The translations under genes were made by a program, and so were the position numbers. A stretch of 64,000 nucleotides of DNA from Glandiceps talaboti. Its lineage: Eukaryota > Hemichordata > Enteropneusta > Spengelidae. Under the pieces are notes generated by a model. That model was not told the DNA's origin, did no database searches, and saw only the letters and a list, made by a program, of their open reading frames with translations. Below are positions 46,646-59,574 of this stretch, one piece after another. The DNA lies in assembly GCF_964340395.1 (NCBI RefSeq), contig NC_135569.1, positions 1,126,501 through 1,190,500 of the forward strand, given 5' to 3'. Numbering within the stretch: position 1 is the stretch's first letter; each line of letters starts with the position of its first letter.

Positions 46646-49600
46646 TCATATCTTTGACGATATTGATGATGCACGTGGATGTGGATGTATATGTATGTCT
46701 GCTCTGGACACGGTGTATGGCATGGCTGTTGCTGCCCCTGCACTTCCACGCGGTTTCTTGACGATAGATTTTGGCCGTGTGTGGTAGATGACGCTGTCCT
46801 TTGCATTTTTGACGACTTCCACTGATTTGAGATTCTTTGGCGCCTGTCTGTACATCGTATCACCAGGCTGTAGGTCACGTATAGCACCCCATTGACGAAA
46901 GAACAAGATGACAACGACTACCCAGATTGAAAATACTAGCATAAGGAAGAATATTTCTTCGGAAGTCAAGTTGCGCCGTCTTTTCAACTTTGTATTATCT
47001 GTAGGTTATACAAAAATAAGAAAATGCGACCAAGCTTCAACATTTAGTACTAGTTATTAAGTAATTATCATTCATGACGATATACAGTGTACTGTTAAGT
47101 TAAGTTAATACATAATTGTGTTCGAATTACAGCCTATTCCAGGTTACTGCCCACACGATCTGTTTGATACAACCAAGCAGAAACCAATAAGAAACTTCAC
47201 ATTCCTCATGATTGCAATTTCTTGCTACATTTAGTCTTGATAGAGTTATACCATTAGAACACACTACAACTAGACGCAACACTTTAGCATCAATTTTTTG
47301 ATGTCTGCATTTAATGTTTGCATGGTGACAATGGTTTATTTCATTAAGACAAAATGTAGCAAGAAACTGTATTTACTCAATCTTGTTATCTTAAAGTGTA
47401 GCATGTTCATTTTCCCATTGGAGTCACGTGACGTTGTTTCAAAAAGAGCCAGTATACAGTAACCTGCACACCACTGCAAATTATGTAAATTATTTAATCC
47501 CAAACTATCACTACAATCTCAAAAACCAAATAGTTAGTATTCTGTGAAACTAAGAAAAACTACTTTGATGGCAATAACCTTTCTCTATCTGTTAACAGTG
47601 ATATGAAGATGTCATCTTTCACTTTATAAACAATCTATCCCCGTCTAATATGGCTGCCCTCAAGTAAATTTCGTAATTGGACACGTGGGAGATCTCTATG
47701 TCTATGATCCTATGACCCTTAGGAGATAACCTTCATAACAGATAGCACATCCGGGTACCTTAAATCGAATATCATCTCTGGCACGCCTTATTGAATGTCT
47801 ACCTTGATTGTCAATTTGATGCATAGAAGCCAACTTAGGCTATGTTATCAAAATTTCCTCTTTTTATGCAACTTTTTTTTCAAAGGGAAAACAGTAATTT
47901 TAGACAAAGAGTATAAAAATATCTTTATTAGGGAATTTATCTCGAAATTTGGAGTTAAATGATCACTTTACAAAAAACAACATCAAAATAGTTCTGCTCA
48001 TCTCATACAGGTAGGACAGTTGCCTCATATTAATTATTACCAAAGACAACCGTAGCTGTAATATAATTGACGAGATTCTCGCACTCGACGAGTTTAAAGG
48101 TCTACGAGAATTGCATTACCTCATGGTGTCATTACCCATAGTGCAAAGGTCAAATGGTGTCAATCTAAATAATTGCATCGAATTTATCTATGTTATACAG
48201 TACAGGTGTACACAGCTTTTTTTAATGGTTAGCAAACGACACAGAAAATCAGGTACGAGGCAACATCAACTAATTAAGTAGAAATGCTTATAAAAATAAT
48301 ACAGAACTACATGTAGCTGGCGCAAACAACACAGGGGGCAGTGAGCAGGACAATTATTTCCCAAAGAAATGTTTTCCTTCCATCACGGAAGAAAGAAAAC
48401 CGAAAAAAAAAACCATGCAAGTTAGTGAGTATGCCATCTACACCTTATTTTATGTATAAGGTCAACACCCTGCCAGTCATCATTAGCACAGTAGTGAACG
48501 TATATGATAGAGACAATCTGTAACACGTCTGGAATAAGCAGACATAGAAATGGGGATACATGTATTTCGCTCGCACTCCACACACGCGCGTTTGCACATG
48601 CACACTCACATAGATGCATAGACATAGTCAGCATGCATACATATGATACATACATACATACATACATACATACATACATACATACATACATACATACATA
48701 CAAGCACATACAAGCACACACACACACACACCTCGGCTTCACCATGTATTCGTATTCGATAGTCATCGAGTTGATGCTTTCTTTGAAGTTTGAATGTCTA
48801 AAGACAAAAATAAACCATTACTGTACAGGAAATTGAAGATAAACAAATGACAATGCAGACATTCTGTATTTCTTTCAGTGAAGATACATAAAACTAATGC
48901 AACTATTAGAAACCTTTCAGATCTTCCCTTGACCCCGATGGTTAGTTTATCATCGTATTCCGAACACGTATATTCACCGGATTGTGGGAATGAAAGTATG
49001 ATCCCAGGAGATGCATTTTCAGTGAAAGAGAAAGGAGATACTTCGTAAATCGGGCATTGGCCAACTATGTACGTCTATGCGTTTGAATCCTGTAGAGAAT
49101 TACCGTAAATTAGTCCGCGGAAATGAAAGACGATAAGCCGCAATTGTTCTCCAATCATCCGAGAAGTTGAAATGGAAGAGTCGGTGAAAATATCTTGGGC
49201 ATAGCGAAGATTTGAAAGATTCTTTCAAGTGTACATTTATTGTTCATGCTCCCCTCCGTCAATTCCCTTCCCGATTAAGGTTTATCTCAGACACTATAGA
49301 AAATGTACAACCCACGCAGTTACTACATATTTAACGTAAGCATCATACGTTTACTGCAGATATAACGTAAACATCGCAAAAGATTTACTACTGTACAGGT
49401 TTATTGCAAGCTTCATCAGTTGACAGCTCAGAATCTCACATTTTACAGGTAAAATTCAAGTTAGCTTATAAGGTTTCACTTATGGGACATATATATCTTA
49501 ACCACAATCAGATAACTTCAAGGGCAAAATGAATAATTATGGTAACATACATACAATTGGGATGTAGATACATATAAATAATCCTACTGCCTACCAGTAG

Positions 49601-49729
49601 GAATGTAAACAGTTGGAAACATAAAATTCAAGTCCATGTGTAATCACAGCAATAATGTGTTTCTACTGGACTGTAAAAGTATGTATGTATGTATGTATGT
49701 ATGTATGTATGTATGTATGTATGTATGTA

Positions 49730-49792
<63 letters not shown>

Positions 49793-49885
49793 GACAATAT
49801 ATGGCATTGTAATCATACAAACACACAAACACAGACCCGGACAGCCAGACAGACAGACAGACAGACACACACACACACACACACA

Positions 49886-49928
<43 letters not shown>

Positions 49929-51961
49929 GCACATCATATACCCTAATCGCCAGCTAAGCGCCTTCCTTCAAATATCAGACCATCATTCCCTATAATGTCT
50001 CCTTTTTATCCGTTTTGTGCTTAATTACTTACTGTCCATTCTATGCCTTTAGTCTGCAATTTTGAGTGAGAATGACGTCACTACCTACTGCGTTGCACAG
50101 TCGTCTATATGCAGATAGGATGGCACACAGTAAAACTTACAACAGGTCTCTATGTTAGTCTGTGTTTATATGTAGACAAGCTAATGTACAACGTGTTATG
50201 AGGAGATATTAAACCTGTACTAAATAATAATTGTACACTATTAACAACTGTTGCCTTGAGTTTGCGATGATGTCACTCGTTCACATTTGAGTCACGTGGG
50301 GATGGAGGGTAGAATGCGATTTTTGATGGGTGACAAGCTACTGTAGTAAACACGGCTATAAATCACCCTGATTAAATTTCGTGGTCGAGTACTTATTGTA
50401 ATGAATAAAAACATGTCTACTACCTGTGTTATACGTGATGAGGGAAGAGAAGCAGATAGAAGGACCTGATTATTGACACCAGATTTCGTCTTAGCTTGCA
50501 AATGTAATTATACAATGTATCAAGGTTTCGTGTTAATGTACCATAAATAATAATAATACATAACTTTTAACACTCAAACAACCTTTACACAGAGTCTGCT
50601 CTGTCATTTTGAATGCTAACAAAAACAAAAACAAAAACAAACAAAAAACACAACAAAACACAAACACAAAACTTAAATGTAACAAAATACAGAGTAGACA
50701 CTGTGTAAGGGATGTTGGTGTGCTATATTTATTGTGTCTATCTCAACATGAAACCTTGTGGTCTCACCATAGACATGAAACCTTGTGATCAGTCTCACCA
50801 TAGACATGAAATCTTGTGATCAGTCACACCATAGACATGAAACCTTGTGATCAGTCTCACCATAGACATGAAACCTTGTGATCAATCACACCATAGAAAT
50901 GAAACCTTGTGATCAGTCTCACCATAGACATGAAACCTTGTGATCAGTCTCACCATAGACATGAAACCTTGTGATCAGTCTCACCATAGAAATGAAATCT
51001 TGTGATCAGTCTCACCACACACATGAAACCTTGTGATCAGTCTCACCACACACATGAAACCTTGTGATCAGTCACACCATAGACATGAAACCTTGTGATC
51101 AGTCACACCATAGAAATGAAATCTTGTGATCAGTTTCACCATAGACATGAAACCTTGTGATCAGTCTCACCATAGACATGAAACCTTGTGATCAGTCTCA
51201 CCATAGACATGAAACCTTGTGATCAGTTTCACCATAGACATGAAACCTTGTGGTCTCACCATAGACATGAAACCTTGTGATCAGTCACACCATAGACATG
51301 AAACCTTGTGATCAGTCACACCTAAATGAAATCTTCATTGTCTGTGGTCTCACTGATCGTCATACATCGTTTAATAACATTTGCAAAGTAAGAAGAAATC
51401 TCCTGTATCATAAGCACGTGCTATGTTTACAGGTATAACACGAAATTGCTCCTTATTGGGATTACACTCGTCAAGTAAATGAGCATCGCAAATACAATGA
51501 CAAATATGTCAGCTGAAACAGACCGTTTTATGGCTAGATAGAAGTTGGCCTAATATATGTTCCTACATTTGCCAGCAGTGTTGCAGCCAGCCTTTGGAAA
51601 GAGTGGGACATAGTGTCCCGAGACTTTCATTTTTCTGGGTCATCATAAGTTTTTTTGGGACATTATTATTTTTAAAAAAGCGCCAATGGCATTGTAGCAC
51701 AACTGCAAAATATTTACCCACATGCTGATCCATGCTAGATATTTGCTGAATGATTATGCAGTTGCCTATCCAACCCTGTTGTTATCTATGCACTGTTTGG
51801 TCGGCTGGCTGCACAGAAATCTGATTACAGTGTAATATAACATTGTTACTTTTCCTTTACGTGTATTATAGTAGATTGACGGCCAAATCATTCAGTATAC
51901 ACCGATCTACGTATAACCAAAGCGAATTCCATTGTATAATTTTATACTTATGGCAATAAAG

Positions 51962-52002
<41 letters not shown>

Positions 52003-55000
52003 TATTATTATTATTATTACAAAACACCAATGGCGTTGTATTTGCTGAATGATTATGCAGTTGCCTATTCAACCCTGTTGTTATCTATGCAATATATGCG
52101 ATCATTTGGCTGTTGCTATAGCCGTGGTCATGTTGCTAAACATATTTGCATACAATTTAGTATGGGTTATCTATGACCCGTCTCTTCCAAAATTGTGGAT
52201 CAGGTCCAAAAAATGTGTGTCAAATGACCCAGAACTCCCTCTGGCTGCAACACTGTTGAAACTGATAACTGTCGCTAATTTAAATATAAAGAAATTGATG
52301 TCCTTAAGAGCTACCTCTAAAACTGATCTAGTGTTCATACACAAGTTCTCTCCTTAAACTTTTGATTGGGAAACAGGCATCGGACAAGTTTCGAATAAAT
52401 CACTTGATCTATTCCAGTGTCTAGACAAAATAAACCAAACTTAATACTGACTGCTATATATAATTTGGCAGACTCTAAGCTTACTATTACAAGTGACTAT
52501 CTGACCAGAATTGAAAGTATATGGGTGATTTTACTAATCTTTCATCCCTGTCATCGTGATAAAAGTCAGCCAATATTAAAATGGCTTCGATTGTTTATGC
52601 TTGTTTTCACTGATAAGCTAGCCACGCGATTACTTCTATGATTCAACATTCCAACTGCGTGCTCACACTCTGAAATCGTTTATTTGGAGTGTAAAGTTGT
52701 CTCAGATTGTTTTTTTGTGTGTGTTTGAAGCATGCCAGCAATGAAACACCACACCAACCCCGGCATTCAACCTGTGCCTGTTATAAAAAGTGCATATCAT
52801 ATATAGTACGGAATCTTCTCCAAAGTTTATGGCAATTTTCAACCCATCTTTGTCTCTCCCATTGTCTGGTGATTGACAATATTCAACATATAATGTATGC
52901 CCATATATGGCATCCAGTTAAAAAACAAGTCATGGGAATGGAAATCCTCGTGAGAATGGCACGATGAAATCATACCTCTAACATGAACATTAACTCCTAC
53001 ACATTTTGAATATACTCTTGGTACCCATAAATTTCATAATATTTGATTAATTGTCATCAAAATATTATAAATAACGACATCAAAGTTATGGTTACAATAA
53101 CTAGCTTGTGTTACTTTGCCTTTTTTGCGCAAGCTCAGTCACCCCTACCCACCGACTGAGCATGTGCAGTAGAGGCAAGGTAACCCAGACCAGAGAACAG
53201 CAAATCCAAAGATTCGTTTGGGTTTATATACACGATACATGCTGTAACAAATGTTGATTAGTATACGTTATGTAAATGTGAAGGGAAACAATTAACATTA
53301 GGTAATATCATGGAAGGAAACAATTGCAGTCATTACACCAATAGTAAAATACCCCAGGAACAACACTGCGCATGCGAATCGGGGTCAAGTGTCAGGTGGT
53401 CAAAGTTCATGACTAATCAGGATGAATTAATATCTGAAGCAACTAACTATATCTACGCATAATGGAACACTCCATAAGGCTGATTTCGATTATTTGCTCA
53501 AAAAAATATCAACATAAACCAGGTTTTGTGTAATAATAATGAAATAAAAAGTAGAACCGCTACGAAACACCATTATGAAGTGCTCCAGTACTATCACTAC
53601 ATGTAAATGCAAATCTCCGTCCGCATTAGTAACCAGGCAGAGATTTCTCTTATATGGAAGGAGCCTACTGGCAGTAATCCAAAATTTTGATTGTGTGCAT
53701 AAATTTAGAAAAATATATATTTTGCTCAGATAGTGGTCATTAATACATACACATGAATTTGAAGAATCAAGATGACTGAGATCATACGAATCAAATTAAA
53801 GATGTCCCACGGGATTTGTGAAATACTGTCGGTGTTTTACAGACGGCTTGTATTCAAATTGTTAAAATTCTTCCCATAAGTACATGTACACTTTGTAAAT
53901 GTGGATGTGAGTAGGAAAAATATGGATGCAATTATGGAACATATCATAACATTAAGAAATTCCAACTGCATAATCATTTCTGTTTGTATTGGCGTTAAGG
54001 AGATGACACCATCATAAGTTAGTAAACAGGGTGACTTTCAGGGACTACAATATCTATAAATTTAGCATCTTTATAGATAAAGTAGTACCCGTAACCATAG
54101 AAACATTGAGTTTCATGTCCATCCGTTGATGCACTCATGAATGTAACATTATATTCGTTTATAAGTTTTAAGGATTTTCTGTTAAAAATTGATTTCAATA
54201 AAACAAGTAGGCTCCTCACCAATGACGTTTTGCATTCTTTTTCTATACTAAATGAAGAATATTAGTTATAAGCAGCAATTTAGCTATGACCAATTAATGC
54301 ACTATCAAGCCCCACACACGAGGAATCTGAATAGTTCACCTCAAACCGGTAGTTGGCCCCTGTAGAGTTCAGCGGGAAGAACTCGCGCCAATATTTGCGC
54401 TGCCGATGAAAGTGTGACTGGACGCCATTTTGGCTCGGAGAGAGCGTATGGAGATTGTTATTGTAGCCACCCAGAGTAGCATGACTCCCACAAGAATAAC
54501 AATCTCTTCACTCGTCATATTTCTCTGCCCAGCGTCATATTTAGCTGAAAAAAATAAAGGGTATGTTGCAAAGTGAAGGTTTGTGGCAAGAATCCATACA
54601 GTACAAACAGTGATAATTCTCGAATAAATCTTCATCTCTGAAACAAAATAATGAACGCATAAGCAAAGGTCAAATGTCAGTCAGCCTGGGAATACAAAAG
54701 AAAGTAAGTCATTTGGAGATAAAGGTTTTAAAGGTTAATGTCGGATTATGATTACAGTTTGGATAAGAAGATAACTATTTGGCAGAGGTATAGACTGAAA
54801 AAGTTGGACCTGAACATAAGAGACATCTCATCTAATCTTTATAGCTTTGCTAATAAGACAGCACTAATACGAGAACCTGGGTTTACACATACATGGCATT
54901 TAAAGGCAAACTGAATCATAATCTAACCATTTTACTTCCAACAAATATCGCGCCATCATTACCTAACCAAATTATGTTCTGTTGTTACTTATCCCAATTT

Positions 55001-58000
55001 TTAAACTGCAATCTGAGAATGGAGTTCAGATTCAGCATTTCAAGGTCTCTGGTCGGTGTGCAAAGGGAGTTACATTGCTGTAATAGAATAGATAGCTAAG
55101 TACTATACATATGTCAAATAATCAACGATCCTAAAACATAAACAAAAGCATATTTGATATTCATGCACTAAACCAATGAAAACTTTAACTATTCAAAATT
55201 AAATCACTTAAATCTTCATACATTATTGATAACTCAGGATATTGTGTTGTATATATTTAACATAGGGGAAATTAGTTCAAGGGTTAAAAGCTTTCCTATG
55301 TGATATATTGATCAATCAATATTCAGTTTTATCGGTATGTTAGATATCAAAGCAAAAGGAGGATCAATTTCTCATTCATTTACATACATTAAAGTCTTGA
55401 TAGGATTTCCTAGAATCTAAGATTCACATTATCACTAAATTGATATTTTACGTCTTCCTTTCACTTCTATAACTGTCATTCCATTTCAAGGGTCAGCTGC
55501 TTTAACCTTTAACCCTGGGGGCAGGGGTGACCTTTCATCTAAATTTTCATGTAAATTTTGATATGTGGGTTGAGCCTTCCTTGAGAGTGCATTTGTTTGT
55601 GTTGTTCTAAATTTGAATGGGTGGGGGTGGGGTGTAGATTTGGTGAGTGTGGTCTTAAGTGGTATCAAATTACTTCAAAAAACTTCAATTTGGTCTGAAA
55701 TGAGAGTATATTAATGACCTCAAACTGGTTCAAAATGTTATCTATGATTTAGCACCAGGATGGCACACCCTTGCCAAACCAATGCCACTGGGTGAGTTCC
55801 CTCAACCTAAACACTTTTACAGCTCTAACCAACTGATTATTTGGTCTGTCTGTATATCTGTTAATTCATGATAACTTGATGTCCACGTGTAAACAGTCGC
55901 GAAAGAGGTACGGATCATTGAATACTTGTTTTACAACTACTGGGGGCATTAAAAATAAAACGTGTTGCTTTTTAGTCACAACCGTTTTGTTGCATGTTTT
56001 ACAATTAAAGTCACAAAACCTGAAACAAAACGTCGCCTGGCTTAACTACAATCTTACTAACATTGCTACGTTCCTATAAGATTTTTGTTGAACCAGACGA
56101 TAACATGCAGCAATGGTAGTAAGATTTTTGTCCAATCAGACGATAAAATGCAGCAATGTTAGTAAGATTTCTTGTTGAGCCAGACGATAAAATGCAGCAA
56201 TGTTAGTAAGATTTTTGTTGAGCCAGACGATAAAATGTAGCAATGTTAGTAAGATTTTTTGTTGAGCGAGATGATAAAATGTAGCAGACTGGTGTTTTAG
56301 TAAGATTTTTGTTGAGCCAGACGATAAAAGATAAAATGTAGCAATGTTAGTAAGAAATTTTTGTTGAGAAGATGATAAAATGTAGCAATGGTCGTAAGAT
56401 TTTTTGTTGAGCCAGATGATAAAGTATGTAGCAATGTTAGTAACTTAATATTGAAATGTCTTTACTTAAAGACCCAAATTACGATATAATCCCATACACA
56501 ATCATACGGTCTATGGTTTTGAAGATAATAATAATGTGTATAAGTTTCCTGTTATTATTTTATGAAGTTAAAGTGCAATGAAGTTTCATAAACAATTAAA
56601 TTAACAGATACCTGAAACAAATTAACGTTGTCTGACTCGATCTCAATCTTACTAACATTGCTACATTTTATCGTCTGGCTCAACGAAAATCTAAAGTTTC
56701 AATTTGGTGTTTATTGGCAAGTGCGCAAAATTTATGCGATGTGAAATCATTAAATGACTCTCCAGAGCACAAAGTTTATGGAAATACATGCATTTCCTGG
56801 AGTGACATTCGCTTTTAATGAGACGTCAATGTATGAAACGATTAAGCACAAAGGGACTAACTCTAACATGACAAACCTCCAACCCGATGGCGAATAGTCT
56901 ATTACTTTCATTAAACACTCGCATGCGAAATAGGAGACCGTCCCCACTCTTTATTATCACCTGCCGTACAATATACTTTTCGCCTGACTGTACTCCATGT
57001 GGTGTAAAAGATGTTGGCAATACTTGAAGACGTAATATCCTGTTATTACCATGCACGCAGATGTTGGTAATTTAAGCTTCTTACTCTGAAATTCACTTCC
57101 CATAATAAAATCATTGAATGCTCGTTTAGTAAACGGTGAAGGTTGGCTTGTAATTAGAATAGTGACACTTTACATGGAATCCACTACAAACATGGCAAAT
57201 TACACGTTGATGAAACTTTGCGTTTCAATAATTCATCCAGTTAACTACTGTGCCATCGGGGCTTGTAATTAAGGAGTAGATAATGCTAATTCTACAGATG
57301 TAATGAGAGATGTGTCATACTGGTGGATAGATGTGTATGGTAAATTAAGTCTGCACATTACAAATCGCCTTTAGATACCAGACTATTGATCAGGTCTACC
57401 TTCATATCTAAAAATATGCGTTTTCATTCCCCTTGCTCACCAGTAACATAAATTCCTATTATTAATAGCAAAATCGTTGCTTCACTGCTATGTTAATTAA
57501 CAGTCAAGGGACTGTGGTTTAATCACTAGGTCCATACAAAGACAAGAAAATTGCCCTGTCTGTGGTACATATATGATTAACGCACGTGAAGCCGCCATCT
57601 TGTTTATAGGAGTAACCTCGTCCCAAAATCCATGTTCAGTACACACTCTACTGGTCCATTTAACATATCTTACAGTAGGGACATATCATGTAATTGCGTA
57701 GATCAGGAAGAAACTTGCTTACAAAAAGTTTTGTAAGGTCCAGCAAGCAGCAAAAAGCATGATGTTGCTTGTTGGCAGCTAATATTGTGAAGAATGATGA
57801 TGGTGATGATGGATGGTAATGGAGAGGATTACAAAGATAGAAATAGTAAAATCAAGATATTCCAGGTATGTCTGAAATAGATAATGAAAGACATGGAGCC
57901 ATACAGACTGTAATGATGATGCTGAAGAAAGCTTTGTAATCGAGATGATCACGAAAGCAGTCTTACTTGGATGAGCAGTACAGATTGAACCCTTCAAACC

Positions 58001-59574
58001 AAGACATTCGCGAAGAAAGATTAACGACAGATGGTCTAAGGTCAAAATGCTAAGTGAATAAAAATGGTGAACAGTCATTAATACAAGCTGTACATGCATT
58101 TGATATATCTGTAGACACAAATCTCGATGAACAGTATATTTTATAATCTGTATGAATGTAATGTAAGTATTACAACAATACTGTATTGTACACTTATTGC
58201 ATAAATACGAGAAACGATATAAAATCTTTGATGGTTAGGTGTAAACCGTTATATTCAAGGCTGTGGTAACGTTCCTGTAAATTTAATAACGTAATATGTC
58301 CAAAAATCACAATTGATAACATCAATTGCAACTGCTTGTAAATCACTTACTGTGACCACATTCTTTATATAACTTACAGGGATTACTGACTACCCGAAAT
58401 GATTTGTATCGAACAATTTGTTGCTAGTATTGGCGTTATTTTGGGAAAAAACTTGGCTTGGTGACGAGTGAATAATACAAACTGCTGCTTAGACTGCTTG
58501 GTTGGATCTCCAGTATAGTAGTAGTAAACTGTGTTTACAGCTATGACTAATCACATCAACCTCGCCCTCAATGTTGTCTGACTAGCATCGATCCAGGTTA
58601 CAGATTTTCCGTCTATATTGTGACTTGCCTGATCAACCTGATTAGATTGAAATACTCAATCTTTCAATTTGTGCAAAAGTTGTAGTATAAAAAACAACAT
58701 GTTCACCACTAACCGATAAACAGCTGCTTAAGAATTGCAATTGAAAACGTACCTAACAATCACATTATGTGCACTGCACTGAAGTAGCATCCATAACTTG
58801 GGCGGCCATCTTGGATAACCGTATGGCTTGTCAGAGGATAACTCAGTAAAACATAGTGTCTCTGTTTAATATATAGCCTCTTCTGCGTATGTACACTGGC
58901 AGTTAAGCATACACAGAATGTGACAGAAGGCGTGTGCTAACAATTGAAAGTTTTCGGAGAGAGGAAGAATTGCTGTAAAAATTTGGCATTTTTGTAGCAA
59001 CATTAACACTTGCCCAAGCGTCTACCTCTGATCCACGAAAAGCAAATGACCTTTCACATCGGAAATCCAAGATGGCCACTCACGACTTCCGCATAATAGA
59101 CATTTAGAAAAAAAGTGGTTGTAATATTAAATATGCTGCTGTAATAGAAAAATATTGATTACGTGCATTAAATTCGCCAAGACGTCTTCAGGAATCTGTC
59201 TGGGCATAATTCTGGGCACTCACTAGAACATAAAATATCATCCTTGACCTTCTGATTGAAATTCGATAGGTCAAATTCATACTCACAATGTGTATCTGTT
59301 TTGAATTTTCTAGGTTCACTATCGTCACTCTCTCCATCGTCGTTCACGGCCCACATGTAAACTAAATATTCTGTCTCTGCATGAAGATCCTTTATGGTGT
59401 GCGAAGTCTGTAAATTCTCAAGATTCGTTATTGTTTTTGAATTCCCGCCAATTTCACAATGCAGAAGTCCAAAATGTTTGATCTCGTCTGAGTCTGGATA
59501 TACTTTCCAAGAAACAACCGCGGAATCGTCCAATATGTGTGAAATTGTAATGTTGTGTGGGGGAAGTGGTACAC
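46646..59574 (-). CDS. FNDC4/FNDC5-like membrane protein (FNIII domain, alternative TM exons)
   Basis: Exons seen: 59,574-59,287 (fibronectin type III), 54,544-54,369 (TM/C-terminus A) and 46,998-46,646 (TM/C-terminus B). The FNIII exon, after TTTCAG, encodes 96 codons: VPLPPHNITISHI, SAVVSWKVYPD, the core Trp, the tail TEYLVYMWAVNDDGESD and SEPRKFKTDTH, then a GTGAGT donor in phase 1. Both downstream exons begin after good acceptors in phase 1 and share a T-S-E-E motif before a 19-residue membrane span. Exon B continues FFRQWGAIRDLQPGD and ends S-S-K-I, like the CRQYDIIKD...SKI tail of vertebrate FNDC5; exon A ends GASSSR. In vertebrates the FNDC5 ectodomain is shed as irisin; applying that here is inference. 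The signal-peptide exon (phase 1 donor) was not found and may lie beyond 64,000. Very long introns (4.7 and up to 12.3 kb) carry repeats. Confidence 0.88.
48649..48731. repeat. (CATA)n and (CA)n microsatellite
   Basis: ATACATAC tetramers to about 48,700, then ACAAGCAC and CA dinucleotides. Confidence 0.97.
49679..49926. repeat. Compound microsatellite (TATG)n(TG)n ... (ACAG)n(AC)n
   Basis: (TATG)n(TG)n at 49,679-49,787 is followed 60 bp later by (ACAG)n(AC)n at 49,841-49,925. The TG and AC halves are complementary and can pair. Confidence 0.97.
50741..51328. repeat. 31-bp minisatellite, about 19 units
   Basis: The unit CATGAAACCTTGTGATCAGTCTCACCATAGA varies at CTC/CAC/TTC and ATAGACAT/ACACACAT. 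Each unit holds the palindrome TGATCA. The array's first bases, GTGTCTATCTCAACATGAAACCTT (50,734-50,757, given here in two reads of at most 20: GTGTCTATCTCAACATGAAA and CCTT), also occur inverted at 28,787-28,810. Confidence 0.93.
51576..52255. mobile_element. 680-bp hAT-like TIR element with an internal insertion
   Basis: Perfect 15-bp inverted ends: CAGTGTTGCAGCCAG (51,576-51,590) and CTGGCTGCAACACTG (52,241-52,255). CAGTGTTG is a common hAT-type terminus, but no 8-bp target duplication was found. Inside, about 52 bp (TATTTGCTGAATGATTATGC ... TTATCTATGCA) occur twice in direct orientation (51,739-51,792 and 52,038-52,091). They flank a segment ending GGCAATAAAGATAATAATAA, which resembles a retroposon 3' tail. 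Confidence 0.75.
52256..54368. other. Intron sequence, nothing assigned
   Basis: ORFs at 52,417-52,641 and 52,707-52,967 lack recognisable motifs and splice context. AATAAT/TATTAT tracts and AT-rich sequence dominate. Confidence 0.5.
54545..59286. other. Intron of the FNDC5-like gene between FNIII and TM exon A
   Basis: A MITE-like repeat lies at 56,022-56,690. A YY1-like GCCGCCATCTTG occurs at 57,591 and GGCCATCTTGG at 58,804. No further exon was supported. Confidence 0.55.
56022..56690. repeat. Tandem TTAGTAAGATTTTTGTTGAG repeat with inverted copy
   Basis: Seven or eight units of about 45-50 bp, GATAAAATGTAGCAATGTTA then GTAAGATTTTTGTTGAGCCAGAC, run from 56,060 to 56,445. Complementary-oriented copies stand at both sides: CAATCTTACTAACATTGCTAC at 56,049 and at 56,643. 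GCCTGAAACAAAACGTCG-like words stand at the left. It is the same family as 40,818-41,600 and 61,393-61,700. Confidence 0.8.

Larger units (their letters stand above)
47005..54368. other. Intron of the FNDC5-like gene, with microsatellites and repeats
   Basis: No further exon was supported between the two transmembrane exons. Listed separately are the microsatellites at 48,649 and 49,679, the 31-bp minisatellite at 50,741 and the TIR element at 51,576. Confidence 0.55.

Noticed and set aside
48326-48345. CTCF-like ACACAGGGGGCAGTG
   Set aside because: The 5' half of the motif is missing; chance match is likely.
57779-58120. 113-codon minus-strand ORF ending in a His run
   Set aside because: Low-complexity ATG/ATC repeat at its end, no recognisable domain, and it sits in the FNDC5-like intron.
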